DNA of 6,407 nucleotides from Candidatus Woesearchaeota archaeon (GTDB taxonomy: Archaea > Nanobdellota > Nanobdellia > Woesearchaeales > UBA525). Both the position numbers and the translations under genes were made by a program. The notes below the pieces were generated by a model, which did no database searches, was not told the origin of the DNA, and saw only the letters and a list, made by a program, of their open reading frames with translations. Below, piece after piece: positions 1-4,837 of this stretch. How positions within the stretch are numbered: position 1 is the stretch's first letter; each line of letters begins with the position of its first letter. The DNA lies in assembly GCA_003694385.1 (NCBI GenBank), contig RFKA01000109.1, positions 1 to 6,407 of the forward strand, in the 5' to 3' direction.

Positions 1-273
1 ATCAAGCCGCTCGATACGCGCACGCTTGTGCGCTCGGCGAAGAAGACGGGTTGTGTCGTGACCGCCGAAGAACACCAGGTACTGGGTGGCCTCGGGAGCG
101 CCGTTGCGGAGGTGCTCGCGCGGGAAGCGCCTGTGCCGATGGCCTTCGTCGGCGTGCAGGACTCTTTCGGCGAGTCAGGACGGTGGCAAGAGCTCCTCGT
201 GAAGTACAAGCTCATGCCCGAGGATATCTGCAATGCAGTCCGGCGTGTACTAAGAAAGAGGCCGTTAGCATGA
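1..273 (+). CDS. Transketolase, C-terminal subunit or domain (3' end only)
   Basis: The gene is cut by the window start; the last 90 codons are visible and end with TGA. The segment matches the end of the transketolase C-terminal domain: an Ala-Glu-Glu-His turn followed by GGLGSAVAEVLA near the start, then a DSFGESG motif and the closing helix. Transketolase moves two-carbon units between sugar phosphates in the non-oxidative pentose phosphate pathway, and this domain helps form the dimer. Archaea often split the enzyme into N- and C-terminal subunits, and the EEH-x-V-x-GGLG pattern resembles that split form, but the visible part cannot show whether this gene is split or full length. A 1-deoxyxylulose-5-phosphate synthase or another 2-oxoacid dehydrogenase-type C domain is the main alternative. 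Its stop overlaps the start of the TVP38 gene (ATGA), so it probably lies in the same operon. Confidence 0.82.
   Translation: MKPLDTRTLVRSAKKTGCVVTAEEHQVLGGLGSAVAEVLAREAPVPMAFVGVQDSFGESGRWQELLVKYKLMPEDICNAVRRVLRKRPLA
258..261 (+). promoter_or_regulatory. Ribosome binding site of the TVP38 gene
   Basis: GAGG, preceded by an A-rich stretch, sits inside the end of the transketolase gene, 8 bases before the ATG at 270. It supports this ATG as the start, rather than any upstream in-frame codon, and suggests that translation restarts at the ATGA overlap. Confidence 0.55.
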
Positions 274-944
274 AGAAAACGTGGCGCCTCATCGTCTTGG
301 GAGGAGGAATCCTAGTCGGCCTTGGAGCTTACTTCGGCACGGGGCTCGCTCACGCGCCACCAGAAAAGTTGCTCTCTTGGTTTCATTCGCTCGGCGTATG
401 GGCAGGAGTGGTTTATATCACGATCTATGCAGTCGCACCAGTCTTGCTCGTCCCCGGAAGCCTCCTGACAGTCATCGCTGGTGCCCTGTTCGGGCCACTC
501 CTGGGCACCCTCTATGTCATCATTGGAGCGAATCTGGGAGCCCTCATGGCATTCCTCTCAGCACGTTATTTCGGGGCGGATGTGAAAGAAAAAGTTGAGA
601 AGACACGCTTCATGAACCTTCAGGAAGCGAACAAGAAAATTGAGAGAAATGGCTTTTTGTTCGTCCTGTTTCTCCGGCTCGTCCCCCTCGTTCCCTATAA
701 CCTCCTGAACTACGGCCTGGGGTTGTCGCGCGTTCGCTTCCGTGATTACTTCCTCGGGAGCATCATTGGTATGTTACCGGCGACGTTCGCGTTCGTCTAC
801 TTTGGTGACAGCCTCGCGAGTCTTGATTGGCGTCAGATCCTCTTCGCCTCCCTGCTTGTTGCAGGCACCATCACCATCCCTCTTGGCATCAAGAAGCACA
901 TGGGAAAAAAAGAGCAGGCGCTCAATGCGAGGGAAGATTCATGA
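270..944 (+). CDS. TVP38/TMEM64 (VTT domain) family membrane protein
   Basis: A 224-residue polytopic membrane protein. A first hydrophobic helix covers about residues 7-25. The VTT core follows: PGSLLTVIAGALFGPLLGT at about 62-80, a second glycine-rich helix at about 82-97 ending in ARYFG, a basic amphipathic stretch at 104-127, then FLRLVPLVPYNLLNYGLG at 134-151, and further helices to about 206. The tail is charged. These are typical elements of the DedA/TVP38 superfamily, whose characterised members act in membrane lipid movement or membrane integrity; the substrate of this one is unknown. The start is set by the SD at 258-261 and the overlap with the transketolase stop. Its stop overlaps the start of the flavoprotein in the same ATGA arrangement. 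In some bacteria a TVP38 domain and this kind of flavoprotein form one polypeptide, so the two products probably act as a pair (inference). Confidence 0.9.
   Translation: MKKTWRLIVLGGGILVGLGAYFGTGLAHAPPEKLLSWFHSLGVWAGVVYITIYAVAPVLLVPGSLLTVIAGALFGPLLGTLYVIIGANLGALMAFLSARYFGADVKEKVEKTRFMNLQEANKKIERNGFLFVLFLRLVPLVPYNLLNYGLGLSRVRFRDYFLGSIIGMLPATFAFVYFGDSLASLDWRQILFASLLVAGTITIPLGIKKHMGKKEQALNAREDS
929..932 (+). promoter_or_regulatory. Ribosome binding site of the flavoprotein gene
   Basis: GAGG (within GAGGGAAG) lies in the last codons of the TVP38 gene, 8 bases before the ATG at 941. This is the same spacing as at the previous ATGA junction. It fixes the start at 941, although the frame stays open further upstream. 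Confidence 0.55.
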
Positions 945-2347
945 CAGCTCCACATGACATTATAGTCATCGGTGCAGGAAGCGGCGGCTTGAACATTGCG
1001 GGGTTTATGAACCGTGCAGGATTCAACGTCCTGTTAATTGACAAAAACGATACCGCAATCGGTGGTGACTGCTTGAACTTCGGCTGCGTCCCGAGCAAAG
1101 CACTCATCCACGTTGCGCGGCTCGCCCGTGATGCGCAAGCTGCTGAGCGGTTCGGCATAACAGCACAGGGCAGGATTGACTTCAGAAAAGTAAGGGCATA
1201 CATCACTGAAAAACAAAACCGCATCCGGCAACACGAGAACGCAGCTTGGTTTCGTGCACAAGGCATGGACGTCGTCCTTGGCACGGCACAATTCTCAGGC
1301 CGACAAAGAGTCACCGTTGATGGCAAGGAGTTTCAGGCGAAGCGCATCATCCTCGCGACGGGGAGCCGGCCACGCCCATTAACCGTGCCAGGCATTGAGC
1401 AGGTGCGGGTCGAGACAAATGAGACTATCTTCGGACTAGAAGAGTTGCCCCGACGGCTCCTCGTCGTTGGGGGAGGACCCATTGGTATCGAGCTCGGGCA
1501 GGCATTCCGCCACCTGGGAAGTGAAGTCACCATCATTGTGAGGGGGAAGAAGTTCTTGCCGAAAGAGTCTGCGGAAATCGCAGGTGTCCTCCGGACGCAA
1601 CTCGAGAAGGAGGGTGTCCGCTGCTTATTTGAGAGTGAAGTGGAAGCATTCACGGGAAAGCATCAAGCAGTCGTCGTCTCGCGGGGGAGCAGGGAGACTG
1701 TTACTTTTGACGTGGTCCTCGCGAGTATCGGCCGGGTCCTGAACACTGAGGGCCTCGCGCTCGAGCGCGCAGGCATCGCCGTTGATTCTCGCGGAAAAAT
1801 TGTTGTCGATTCGTATCTCCGCACGACCAATAAGAACGTGTTTGTGTGCGGGGATATCGCGGGCGCGTACCAGTTCACGCACGCCGCTGAGCTGCACGCA
1901 AGCATTATCATCGGGAATTTCTTCAGGCCAAGACCGCTCTGGAAAAAAGTCTCGTACGATACGCTTTCGTGGGTTACCTTCACCTCGCCGGAGATTGCAA
2001 CGTGGGGGCTGAGTGAGGAGCAGCTCAGGAAGCGAGGAACCCCCTACGAGCGGCTTGTTTTTGACTTCGATGAGGATGACCGCGCCATCATTGACGAAGC
2101 TCAGGGTAAGCTCGTGCTGTACATCGCGAAAGACAGAGTGCTTGGGGGGTCAATGGTTGGGGAGCACGCGGGCGAACTTGCCCAGGAGCTGATTCTCGCC
2201 ACGAGCGCAGGTATTCCTCTGAAAGCGTTGTTCGAAAAGGTATATCCTTATCCAACGGCGTCGCGCGTGAACAAGCGCGCAATTAGTCTCCAGTATGCGA
2301 AGAAACTCACTCCATTCACTAAACGCATTCTGCATTGGCTATACTAA
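941..2347 (+). CDS. FAD-dependent pyridine nucleotide-disulfide oxidoreductase (MerA / lipoamide dehydrogenase type)
   Basis: A 468-residue class I flavoprotein disulfide reductase of normal family length. Residues 6-16 hold the FAD-binding GAGSGG. GGDCLNFGCVPSK at 41-53 carries the redox pair Cys44/Cys49 (C-x4-C). ATGS at 139-142 and the second Gly-rich nucleotide fold GGGPIGIE at 177-184 follow. CGDIAG at 303-308 is the second FAD contact, and the dimerisation domain starts near 340. The stretch after the second fold (VTIIVRGKKFL) is basic rather than ending in an acidic residue. This recalls the MerA pattern and suggests NADPH over NADH. At the C-terminal HPTxxE active-site motif the protein reads Tyr437-Pro-Thr-Ala-Ser-Arg442: Tyr replaces His, as in MerA, but the Glu is Arg. 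MerA's N-terminal metal-binding domain and C-terminal vicinal Cys pair are absent, so Hg(II) reduction is unlikely. The substrate is unknown; coupling to TVP38 and gnd suggests an NADPH-driven membrane-linked redox role (inference). Confidence 0.9.
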   Translation: MTAPHDIIVIGAGSGGLNIAGFMNRAGFNVLLIDKNDTAIGGDCLNFGCVPSKALIHVARLARDAQAAERFGITAQGRIDFRKVRAYITEKQNRIRQHENAAWFRAQGMDVVLGTAQFSGRQRVTVDGKEFQAKRIILATGSRPRPLTVPGIEQVRVETNETIFGLEELPRRLLVVGGGPIGIELGQAFRHLGSEVTIIVRGKKFLPKESAEIAGVLRTQLEKEGVRCLFESEVEAFTGKHQAVVVSRGSRETVTFDVVLASIGRVLNTEGLALERAGIAVDSRGKIVVDSYLRTTNKNVFVCGDIAGAYQFTHAAELHASIIIGNFFRPRPLWKKVSYDTLSWVTFTSPEIATWGLSEEQLRKRGTPYERLVFDFDEDDRAIIDEAQGKLVLYIAKDRVLGGSMVGEHAGELAQELILATSAGIPLKALFEKVYPYPTASRVNKRAISLQYAKKLTPFTKRILHWLY

Positions 2348-2353
2348 GGTGAT
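2346..2353 (+). promoter_or_regulatory. Strong Shine-Dalgarno site of gnd
   Basis: AAGGTGAT overlaps the TAA stop of the flavoprotein gene. It complements the 3' end of archaeal and bacterial 16S rRNA over GGTGAT. The core GGTG ends 5 bases before the ATG at 2357, which supports this start and co-translation with the gene upstream. Confidence 0.75.
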
Positions 2354-2356
2354 ACG

Positions 2357-3283
2357 ATGGAACTTGGATTCATTGGCTTAGGAAGGATGGGCATGCCGAT
2401 GGTGGAGCGCATGCTCAAAGGCGGTTTGCGCGTCGTCGTGTGGAATCGATCGCAGGACAAGGTCGCTAAGGCTGTCGCGGCGGGCGCGGTCGGGGCGGCT
2501 TCGGTTGCTGAACTCGTCGGCAAGCTCGAGCAGGAACGGCGCGTCGTGTGGCTCATGCTCCCTGCCGGCGAGGTGACAGAACGCGTCTTTCAGGAAGTGC
2601 TTGGCCTCCTGAAGAAGGATGATATCATCATTGACGGCGCGAACTCCCAGTTCGAGGACACACTTCGACGCCACGAGCTGGCCGCCGCGAAGAATATCGG
2701 GATGCTGGATGTCGGCGTGAGCGGCGGTATTGTCGCCGCGACGCGCGGCTACCCCATGATGATTGGCGGCGGCGAGGAGGTGTTCTCATTCTGCAAGCCA
2801 ATCTTTGAGAGCATCGGCTTCCCTGATGGCTGGGGCCTCGTCGGGAAGGGTGGCGCGGGGCATTACGTGAAGATGGTGCATAACGCCATCGAGTATGGGA
2901 TGATGCAAGCAATAAGTGAGGGCTTCGACTTGCTGAAGAACGGCCGCTTCCCGAACCTTGACCTGCGGCAGGTCGCGCAGCTCTGGAACCACGGCACAAT
3001 CATCGAGAGTTTCCTGATGCGTATGACTGAGCAAGCGCTGGCGAAGAGAGGTGACTTGGCGGATATCGCGCCGTACGTCGCGGACAGCGGGGAGGGTCGC
3101 TGGTCAATCATCGAGGCGACGCGGTACGGCGTGCCGTTCCTCGTGAACACCGCTGCAGTCTTCGAGCGCTTCAATTCACAGACGTGCGGCTCGTCATTCG
3201 CGTTCAAGCTGCTCGCTGCGATCCGCAACGAGTTTGGCGGGCACGCAGTAAAGAACGCCCCCTTCACGCAAAAAGAAACGTGA
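2357..3283 (+). CDS. gnd: 6-phosphogluconate dehydrogenase, decarboxylating (short form)
   Basis: A 308-residue enzyme that oxidatively decarboxylates 6-phosphogluconate to ribulose 5-phosphate. Visible motifs are the dinucleotide fold GLGRMG at 7-12, DGANS at 93-97, the substrate loop DVGVSGG at 118-124, and the catalytic segment HYVKMVHNAIEYGMMQA at 169-185. The last contains Lys172, His175, Asn176 and Glu179 in the family's spacing (Lys to Glu, 7 residues). The C-terminal R-x2-FGGHAV is at 290-298. The length matches the YqeC/GndA-like short class of about 300 residues, not the classical class of about 470. Asn30-Arg31-Ser32 after the second strand resembles the NADP-binding Asn-Arg-Thr of NADP enzymes, so NADP is the likely cofactor (inference). 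The gene starts 9 bases after the flavoprotein stop with a strong SD, so it is probably the last gene of the operon. Its 3' end overlaps the convergent TauE gene by 20 bases. Confidence 0.94.
   Translation: MELGFIGLGRMGMPMVERMLKGGLRVVVWNRSQDKVAKAVAAGAVGAASVAELVGKLEQERRVVWLMLPAGEVTERVFQEVLGLLKKDDIIIDGANSQFEDTLRRHELAAAKNIGMLDVGVSGGIVAATRGYPMMIGGGEEVFSFCKPIFESIGFPDGWGLVGKGGAGHYVKMVHNAIEYGMMQAISEGFDLLKNGRFPNLDLRQVAQLWNHGTIIESFLMRMTEQALAKRGDLADIAPYVADSGEGRWSIIEATRYGVPFLVNTAAVFERFNSQTCGSSFAFKLLAAIRNEFGGHAVKNAPFTQKET
3264..3283. terminator. Inverted repeat in the overlap of convergent gnd and tauE
   Basis: The 20-base overlap of the two convergent genes is itself an inverted repeat: TCACG at one end, CGTGA at the other, around an A-rich plus-strand centre (CAAAAAGAAA). 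Each gene's terminal CG-TGA forms one arm. Read on the minus strand, the centre is TTTCTTTTTG, a T-rich tract that could stop archaeal RNA polymerase at the end of the TauE transcript. The 5-bp stem is short, so a working terminator is only a suggestion. No other T-rich tract follows either gene closely. Confidence 0.35.
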
Positions 3284-4067
3284 GGGTGCTGAGGACGAGG
3301 AAGAGCGCGCCGACGGCGCGGCGCATGAGGAGGGGGTTCGTGATGCGTTTGGCCACGCGCATGCCGAGTTGGCCACCAATGAGTACGCCGGGCACGGCCC
3401 AGAGAAGATAGGGGGTGAGCTGGGTGCTCCCCGCTGCTCCGAGAAGCAGGAGTCGAACGGCTGCGCTCGTGAGTGCTGTGAGGGCGACGATGAAGACGCT
3501 CGTCCCGCTCGCGAGCGCGTTGTGCATTTGCAGGCGCTTGAGGAAGAAGTACTCGTTGACTTCTCCCACGCCGCTACTGAAGAGGCCGAGGAGGAGCCCG
3601 CCGACGATGCCGGTGAGCGCAATCGGGGTGTTCGTGCGTGGTGGCACGTAGCAGGCCTTGCCGTGTCTCCAGTGATGGCAGGCTTCTTGGAATGCTGGGT
3701 GCTTGATGAGGCACACGTCTTTCCTGAGGAGTGCTCCGCCGAGGAGCAGGAGAAAGAGTGCGAAGAGTTTGTTCAGTTGGCTGGCGGGGAGGAGGAAGCT
3801 CAGTGCGACGCCGATGATTGTCGCGGGGAGGGCGGCGAGGAGTATGCGTCCGCTGAGTCGGTACTCAATGAGTTTTTCTCTCGCGTACGCGCTGAAACCA
3901 CTTGCGAAGCCGAAGACCTCGATGATGATTCCGAGCGTGAACGCTTCCGCAGGGCTCAGTCCGTAGACGAGGAGAAAGAGTGGACTAAAGAGTACTGCCC
4001 CGCCAATGCCTGCAGTCATTGCTATCGTCGCGATGATGATGCTGATGGGGAGGAGGAGCGCGAGCAT
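3264..4067 (-). CDS. TauE/SafE-family membrane permease (sulfite exporter-like)
   Basis: A 267-residue, very hydrophobic protein with roughly eight predicted membrane helices in two halves. The first half opens with GIGGAVLFSPLFLLVYGLSP at 20-39, the family's glycine-rich motif. The second half repeats it as GLLLGLFSSGVGEVNEYFFL at 157-176, followed by LASGTSVFIVALTALTSA at 185-202. Family members are proposed to move sulfite, sulfoacetate or other small organosulfur anions; the substrate here cannot be read from sequence. The central loop (about 115-148) is rich in Cys and His: Cys119, His123, Cys130, His131, His132, His135 and Cys139. The start at 4067 is favoured by a TATA-like box centred about 29 bases upstream, implying a nearly leaderless mRNA. 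It is transcribed divergently from the PUA gene and converges on gnd. It shows no clear operon partner in the window. Confidence 0.88.
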   Translation of the reverse strand: MLALLLPISIIIATIAMTAGIGGAVLFSPLFLLVYGLSPAEAFTLGIIIEVFGFASGFSAYAREKLIEYRLSGRILLAALPATIIGVALSFLLPASQLNKLFALFLLLLGGALLRKDVCLIKHPAFQEACHHWRHGKACYVPPRTNTPIALTGIVGGLLLGLFSSGVGEVNEYFFLKRLQMHNALASGTSVFIVALTALTSAAVRLLLLGAAGSTQLTPYLLWAVPGVLIGGQLGMRVAKRITNPLLMRRAVGALFLVLSTLTFLFA

Positions 4068-4091
4068 GCAAGTGCTAAAGCAGGACTGGCT

Positions 4092-4100
4092 CTTAAAAAC
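4092..4100 (-). promoter_or_regulatory. TATA-like box of the TauE-family gene
   Basis: On the minus strand this reads GTTTTTAAG, centred about 29 bases before the ATG at 4067. This fits an archaeal TATA box placed about 26 bases before a transcription start at or just ahead of the ATG. No good Shine-Dalgarno sequence lies close to that ATG. Confidence 0.55.
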
Positions 4101-4124
4101 CTTCTGGAGGTGAGAGAGGGCTTT

Positions 4125-4164
4125 TCCGAGGTTTTCAGAGATTTGGGAGCAGAGGTTCCTCGGA
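4125..4164. repeat. 7-bp inverted repeat between divergent promoters
   Basis: TCCGAGG at 4125-4131 and CCTCGGA at 4158-4164 are perfect inverted arms 26 bases apart, located between the TATA-like boxes of the divergent TauE and PUA genes. GAGGTT also occurs twice (4128-4133 and 4152-4157). The arrangement could bind a regulator of both promoters, but a 7-bp match can arise by chance. Confidence 0.25.
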
Positions 4165-4190
4165 CGGGCTTCAGCGCTTGGAGCGTCAAG

Positions 4191-4198
4191 TTTTTATG
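4191..4198 (+). promoter_or_regulatory. TATA-like box of the PUA gene
   Basis: TTTTTATG is centred about 26 bases before the ATG at 4221, the expected TATA position if transcription starts at the start codon. The 22 bases between box and ATG hold no clear Shine-Dalgarno site, so a leaderless mRNA is likely. Confidence 0.6.
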
Positions 4199-4220
4199 TG
4201 AGCTGTGCGCCAGCACCCGT

Positions 4221-4688
4221 ATGGCTCGGCGGCGCCTCGCAAAAAAGGATATACGAGCACTTAATGCGACGCTGGAGCAGTTTGGTGTCGAGTTCTCGAA
4301 GAAGGACGCTGTCGAGCTCGTCACCATGGAGGCGGGCACCTTCACTGTCGTGAATGGCGAGCCAGCATTCGTCTCGTATGACGGGTTGTTCTTTCCTCAT
4401 TTAAAGTTTCTGCAGACACACACGACGAACCTCCCCCGCCTCACTGTTGATATGGGCGCCGTGCCGTACGTGTGTGATGGGGCTGATATTATGCGGCCAG
4501 GCGTCGTTGCTGTTGATGAGGGCGTGGTTGCGGGCGCACTCGTCATCGTTGTTGATGAGCAGCATGGGAAGCCGCTTGCCGTCTGTAAGGCCTTACTCGA
4601 TGCTGCGCCGCTCAAGGAGGCGGTGAAGGGGAAGGTTGCTGAGAACATCCATTACGTTGGAGATGTTTTCTGGAAATTAACGGGTTGA
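4221..4688 (+). CDS. PUA-domain RNA-binding protein, MCT-1/Tma20-like
   Basis: A 155-residue protein with a small N-terminal domain and a C-terminal PUA domain (about 73-152). Diagnostic stretches are GEPAFVSYDGLFFPHLKFL at 46-64 and VDMGAVPYVCDGADIMRPGV at 76-95, the PUA core, followed by VDEQHGKPLAVCKAL at 111-125 and KGKVAENIHYVGDVFWKL at 136-153. The order and the ENIHYxxDxxW ending match archaeal stand-alone PUA proteins and eukaryotic MCTS1/Tma20, which bind the small ribosomal subunit in translation re-initiation and recycling. That role is carried over by family resemblance only. No catalytic tRNA-modifying domain is attached, so this is not a pseudouridine synthase or archaeosine transglycosylase. 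The frame stays open far upstream, but that part is antisense to TauE; the start is placed at 4221 from the TATA-like box 26 bases before it and from family length. Confidence 0.9.
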   Translation: MARRRLAKKDIRALNATLEQFGVEFSKKDAVELVTMEAGTFTVVNGEPAFVSYDGLFFPHLKFLQTHTTNLPRLTVDMGAVPYVCDGADIMRPGVVAVDEGVVAGALVIVVDEQHGKPLAVCKALLDAAPLKEAVKGKVAENIHYVGDVFWKLTG

Positions 4689-4736
4689 CGGGCCGAGGGT
4701 TTGCGGTGCTGAGCTAGGGAGACACAACAGAGACAC

Positions 4737-4780
4737 TCTAGAACACCTCACATCTAGAAAACCACGCAATGTAAAACACC
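4737..4780 (+). repeat. Three spaced copies of an 11-bp element upstream of the HD gene
   Basis: TCTAGAACACC (4737-4747), TCTAGAAAACC (4753-4763) and TGTAAAACACC (4770-4780) share the pattern T-x-T-A-x-A-A-x-A-C-C. Copy 2 differs from copy 1 at one position and copy 3 differs from copy 1 at two. Start-to-start spacing is 16 and 17 bases. The array ends about 25 bases before the TATA-like tract of the HD gene, a place where archaeal activators or repressors bind. It is otherwise unexplained non-coding sequence. Confidence 0.45.
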
Positions 4781-4792
4781 ACTCCATAGTGG
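4779..4792. other. Small hairpin potential
   Basis: CCACT and AGTGG form a perfect 5-bp inverted repeat around a 4-base loop (CCAT), just after the 11-bp repeats. With the T run at 4807-4813 some 14 bases further on, it could help end the PUA transcript, or it could be an operator near the HD promoter. The stem is short. Confidence 0.2.
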
Positions 4793-4804
4793 GTAAAATA
4801 TGAT

Positions 4805-4816
4805 TATTTTTTTAAA
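4805..4816 (+). promoter_or_regulatory. TATA-like tract of the HD gene, possibly also a T-run terminator of the PUA gene
   Basis: TATTTTTTTAAA is centred 26-28 bases before the ATG at 4838, the leaderless promoter spacing also seen for the PUA and TauE genes. The run of seven T at 4807-4813 is also the first strong T tract after the PUA stop at 4688. Archaeal RNA polymerase can terminate at such tracts, so one element may serve both uses. Confidence 0.55.
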
Positions 4817-4837
4817 TGCTTCTTCGCTCACAAACGC

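Noticed and set aside
51..269. Upstream extension of the TVP38 frame into the transketolase gene
   Set aside because: The extension is Arg-rich shadow sequence over the transketolase C-terminus. The ATG at 270 has an SD site and a normal family N-terminus.
827..940. Upstream extension of the flavoprotein frame into TVP38
   Set aside because: The FAD-binding strand normally starts a few residues from the N-terminus, as it does from ATG 941. The extension overlaps coding sequence for TVP38 membrane helices.
922..2335. Several minus-strand open frames opposite the flavoprotein gene
   Set aside because: They have no motif and shadow-type composition, and the plus-strand gene carries every expected family motif along its whole length.
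941..2347. Mercuric reductase (merA) as a specific call
   Set aside because: The heavy-metal-associated N-terminal domain and the C-terminal Cys pair of MerA are missing, and there is no MerR or transporter nearby.
3369..4220. A long plus-strand open frame upstream of and in frame with the PUA gene, very rich in Glu and Asp
   Set aside because: It is antisense to the TauE gene: Leu codons CTC on the minus strand read as Glu GAG on plus. It has no family motif, and the PUA start at 4221 has its own promoter-like box.
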